From positions 4,154,001-4,218,000 of the forward strand of contig CP169086.1 in the NCBI GenBank assembly GCA_041890495.1: 64,000 nucleotides of DNA. The letters run 5' to 3'. The notes below the pieces were generated by a model. It searched no databases. It worked only from the letters and a program-made list of their open reading frames with translations, and had not been told where the DNA came from. This document shows positions 61,779 through 64,000 of the stretch, in pieces. Position numbers and translations under genes: made by a program. The number at the start of each line of letters is the position of its first letter. Position 1 is the stretch's first letter. The stretch is from Escherichia boydii (lineage in GTDB: Bacteria > Pseudomonadota > Gammaproteobacteria > Enterobacterales > Enterobacteriaceae).

Positions 61779-62428
61779 TGACTAGTTTTCTAAAATTGGG
61801 TATTTTCGAGCGAGAAGCCAAAGCCCCGGAACTAAATATTAAACAACTTGCACTACTTATGTGTGGGGTAGATCCGACAGTTAAAACTGCTGATATCCCT
61901 GAGGCAAAAGTTGAAGCTTACAATATATACTATCGACAACTGAGTAGATGGTTATCAGCATCTAAATTATTTCGAGGTGGAAACTCAACAGCCTATCCCG
62001 CAGACTATATGTTTGCTCTGGCATATCCTCTTATTGATGAAGATATTACACCACAACCCATAAAAGACAGATGCCTTGCGGCGGTGGCTATAATTGCTAA
62101 TCAAAACAAAGGGAAAGAGCATCTTTATGCTATGGGAGGGGATGAGCTTTTACAGGTCGGAATTGCATTGAAAAGCAGCAAACGCGGCTTGCATCGTAAA
62201 GAAGATGAAAAGGAATATAATGATAAATTAATGGGGATGCTGGTCAAGCTTATAGCACATAAGATAGGCCATTCGTTTGGCACCTCTAAAAAACCAAGCA
62301 TCTCGGCTATTTTAAACGAACTATATAAATTAGCTGATGAGGAAGGTATATCTAAAACTGGATTATCCAAATCAGCAATATATGAGAAAATTCGCAAGGC
62401 ATTAAATTCGATTTATTATACGGAATGA
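61778..62428 (+). CDS. Unknown protein coupled to the integrase
   Basis: A 216-residue protein I do not recognise. Its ATG shares a base with the integrase stop (TAATG), so the two are translationally coupled. It has no signal peptide or membrane segment. The C-terminal 60 residues (KKPSISAILNELYKLADEEG then SKTGLSKSAIYEKIRKALN) look like a helical, possibly DNA-binding region. It is more AT-rich than the chromosomal genes nearby. Coupling suggests a role in integration/excision or in island replication, but this is inference only. Confidence 0.8.
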   Translation: MTSFLKLGIFEREAKAPELNIKQLALLMCGVDPTVKTADIPEAKVEAYNIYYRQLSRWLSASKLFRGGNSTAYPADYMFALAYPLIDEDITPQPIKDRCLAAVAIIANQNKGKEHLYAMGGDELLQVGIALKSSKRGLHRKEDEKEYNDKLMGMLVKLIAHKIGHSFGTSKKPSISAILNELYKLADEEGISKTGLSKSAIYEKIRKALNSIYYTE

Positions 62429-62560
62429 ATATTATTTTGCAGTGTTAGTGGGTATTATTTATATTTCATGTGAAAATACTAATTAATTATATTTGTTGGA
62501 GCTTTTGGCGATTCTATGATCGCCAAGGAAATTCAATTGTTATATTTGATGTGTATTACA

Positions 62561-62690
62561 GTTACATTCAACAGCATTCAACAGCATTCAACAGCATTCA
62601 ACAGCATTCAACAGCATTCAACGACACGTAACGACACGTAACGACACGTAATGACACGTAACGGCACCCGACAGCACCTAACAATACCTA
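62561..62690. repeat. Decamer repeat array 1
   Basis: Thirteen units in unbroken 10-bp register: one degenerate GTTACATTCA, five ACAGCATTCA, three ACGACACGTA, one ATGACACGTA, then degenerate ACGGCACCCG, ACAGCACCTA and ACAATACCTA. Thus two homogeneous families follow each other in the same phase. The unit length equals about one helical turn, so every copy faces the same side of the DNA. No coding frame is apparent. Confidence 0.9.
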
Positions 62691-62740
62691 GCTCCATCCA
62701 CGGTCTCTACTAGGTCATTACTTGCTAACTTTTTCCATCT

Positions 62741-62803
62741 TTGTTCATGGTTATTCATCACTGTTCATCAGCGTTCATCATTGTTCATCTTTGTTATGAA
62801 CAA
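62741..62803. repeat. Decamer repeat array 2 with closing palindrome
   Basis: Six 10-bp units of the type TTGTTCATGG, TTATTCATCA, CTGTTCATCA, GCGTTCATCA, TTGTTCATCT, TTGTTATGAA. The last unit continues to CAA, so TTGTTATGAACAA (62791-62803) is a palindrome containing both TGTTCAT-like arms. The phase is again exactly 10 bp. It stands 246 bp before the alpA-like gene. Confidence 0.88.
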
Positions 62804-63048
62804 TCCAAGGCGAATCAAATCGTTAAAGAACGGTGATCTTCGGCGAGTTATTGAAATTCATGATTTTTTCTCTCGCGACAGCCGTTGAAATTACTGTGGA
62901 AATTGTTTTCAACAGGGGAGCGTTATCTTGATGGAATTTCTATCTTTCAATGGAATTGCGTGTTCTTTTAAAGGATTCCAGAATCAATGGAAATGCTGGT
63001 CGTTTATCCACTAATCTCTTCGCATAACATTGAAACAGTGGAGGCAGC

Positions 63049-63333
63049 ATGCAAAATATAACCTTTACCCCGCCAAATCCTGAACAGCGCCGCACCCTTT
63101 TAGAGGAGTACGGCTTTAAGTTCGACCGTCGAATCCGTGAAGAAGAATGTAGCGAGATCACCAGCCTTTCCCGTTCCAGCCGTTGGAAAATGGAGCAGCA
63201 AGGACGATTTCCGCCACGCTGCCACTTCGGCCGCAATAGCTGTGCCTGGCTTCTTTCTGATGTGCTCTGGTGGGTTCGTAATCCGCCTGTAGTAGAGAAC
63301 GTCAATAACCCATACAGCCGTAAATCTGCTTAA
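63049..63333 (+). CDS. AlpA-family phage transcriptional activator
   Basis: A 94-residue protein of the AlpA/excisionase-like winged-helix family. The region ITSLSRSSRWKMEQQGRFPP matches the typical AlpA motif (choice of helix-turn-helix with a polar turn and RFPP), followed by GRNSCAWLLSDVLWWV. A GGAGG Shine-Dalgarno precedes the ATG. In P4-like islands and phage satellites AlpA activates the integrase/excision genes. Here it lies downstream of the decamer arrays. A longer frame on the opposite strand (62940-63305) was judged a shadow. Confidence 0.88.
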   Translation: MQNITFTPPNPEQRRTLLEEYGFKFDRRIREEECSEITSLSRSSRWKMEQQGRFPPRCHFGRNSCAWLLSDVLWWVRNPPVVENVNNPYSRKSA

Positions 63334-63353
63334 TTAACTACAGGTAATCGAAT

Positions 63354-64000
63354 ATGGAAAAAATAACTGCCTTGGCTGGCAGCGGCCAAACTCAACCCGA
63401 AACCAGCCAGAAAGATATTTCCAGCGATAATTTTGCTGCCCGGATCCCTGTAACCATGAGCACTATTGGTGGGAAAGAAACTCAGTCTGTAAGTGGTCGT
63501 AAGCTGCATACGTTTCTGGCTGTAGGGCGAGACTTTACCAACTGGATAAAAGGGCGCATTAAGCAGTATGGGTTCGTTGAAGGGGTTGATTATGTGATTG
63601 TCGAATATTTGACCTCGCCAAAACGGGCGAGCTCAAAATCTCGCCAGCGTATCGAGCATGACTACATTGTCAGCCTGAATATGGCTAAAGAGCTTTCTAT
63701 GGTTGAGCGCAACGCGCAAGGCAAGATGGCCCGCCAGTATTTCATCGACTGTGAAGAACGTCTGCGCCGCGTAGCGCCAGAGGAACATGAGGCGGCGTTG
63801 TTGGGCTGGCGTAAAAATCGTGTAGCTGCCTGCGAAGATCATAAGAGTATGGCCGATGCAATGAAGGGCTATATTGAGCGCACCGGCGACAGGCAGCACG
63901 GCTTTGCCTACAGCAATGAATGCTCGTTCCTGAATAGCCTTGCGCTGGGTATGCACCCGCGAGTGTGGGCGAAACAGAAAGAAATTCCGGTTAAGCAGGT
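63354..64000 (+). CDS. AntA/AntB-type phage antirepressor, cut by window end
   Basis: The first 215 codons are open to the window end. An N-terminal AntA/AntB domain (about 45-130) shows SGRKLHTFLAVGRDFTNWIK and DYIVSLNMAKELSMVERNAQ then GKMARQYFIDCEERL. A further region (about 140-215, GWRKNRVAACEDHKSMADAM, TGDRQHGFAYSNECSFLN) resembles the C-terminal part of phage Ant proteins. Antirepressors neutralise prophage repressors. It is preceded by an ACAGGTAATC spacer with a weak ribosome site. The 3' end is unknown. Confidence 0.88.
   Translation, partial: MEKITALAGSGQTQPETSQKDISSDNFAARIPVTMSTIGGKETQSVSGRKLHTFLAVGRDFTNWIKGRIKQYGFVEGVDYVIVEYLTSPKRASSKSRQRIEHDYIVSLNMAKELSMVERNAQGKMARQYFIDCEERLRRVAPEEHEAALLGWRKNRVAACEDHKSMADAMKGYIERTGDRQHGFAYSNECSFLNSLALGMHPRVWAKQKEIPVKQ

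Noticed and set aside
62561..62803. CRISPR array
   Set aside because: The repeats are contiguous decamers without spacers and there are no cas genes near.
62932..63015. A 27-codon ORF (MEFLSFNGIACSFKG...) before the alpA-like gene
   Set aside because: It has no clear ribosome site and no homologue I know. The open frame is short enough to be chance.
62940..63305. A 121-codon minus-strand ORF opposite alpA
   Set aside because: The plus-strand frame has an AlpA motif and a GGAGG ribosome site. The minus frame has neither.

Overview
The left 46 kb (positions 1 to about 46700) is an Escherichia coli chromosome. The gene order dapF-yigA-xerC-yigB-uvrD-yigE-corA-yigF-yigG-rarD-yigI-pldA-recQ-rhtC-rhtB-pldB-yigL-yigM-metR-metE-ysgA-udp-rmuC-ubiEJB-tatABCD-rfaH-ubiD-fre-fadAB-pepQ-yigZ-trkH-hemG-rrn is the K-12 order. 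Many products (XerC, UvrD, RecQ, TatA) match the K-12 proteins as I remember them, and the 16S (1542 nt) and 23S (2904 nt) genes have E. coli lengths. No database was available, so every comparison with K-12 is from memory.

The left part holds DNA repair and recombination genes (xerC, uvrD, recQ, rmuC), ubiquinone synthesis (ubiE, ubiJ, ubiB, ubiD), Tat export, fatty-acid oxidation (fadBA), methionine synthesis (metE with metR) and transport (corA, trkH, rhtB, rhtC, bioP). Three things disturb it: a perfect 870-bp tandem duplication carrying yigE; an IS1 in yigF with an 8-bp target duplication; and two patches of single-base indels (about 8.8-9.75 kb, breaking insB, yigG and rarD, and about 28.77-31.36 kb, breaking tatB, tatC and rfaH). 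Inside the second patch, tatD and the 3' end of rfaH encode proteins clearly diverged from E. coli.

The rRNA operon at 41.4-47.4 kb joins an rrnA-type upstream side (hemG) to an rrnD-type downstream side (5S-tRNA-Thr-5S, then yhdZ). Right of it the order yhdZ-yhdY-yhdX-yhdW-yhdV-acrF-acrE-acrS-yhdU is the usual rrnD neighbourhood, but the proteins differ from K-12 and a MHYT-GGDEF-EAL gene sits between acrS and yhdU. This side looks like a related genus such as Enterobacter. The window is therefore either a rearranged recombinant chromosome or two genomes joined at the rRNA repeat during assembly; the sequence alone does not decide.

The right end (60.37-64 kb) is the beginning of an integrated genetic element. 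A 16-bp match to the 3' end of fis marks its edge. It is followed by a P4-type integrase, a translationally coupled gene of unknown function, a 620-bp non-coding region with two arrays of repeats in strict 10-bp register, an AlpA-type activator and an AntA/AntB-type antirepressor cut by the window end.
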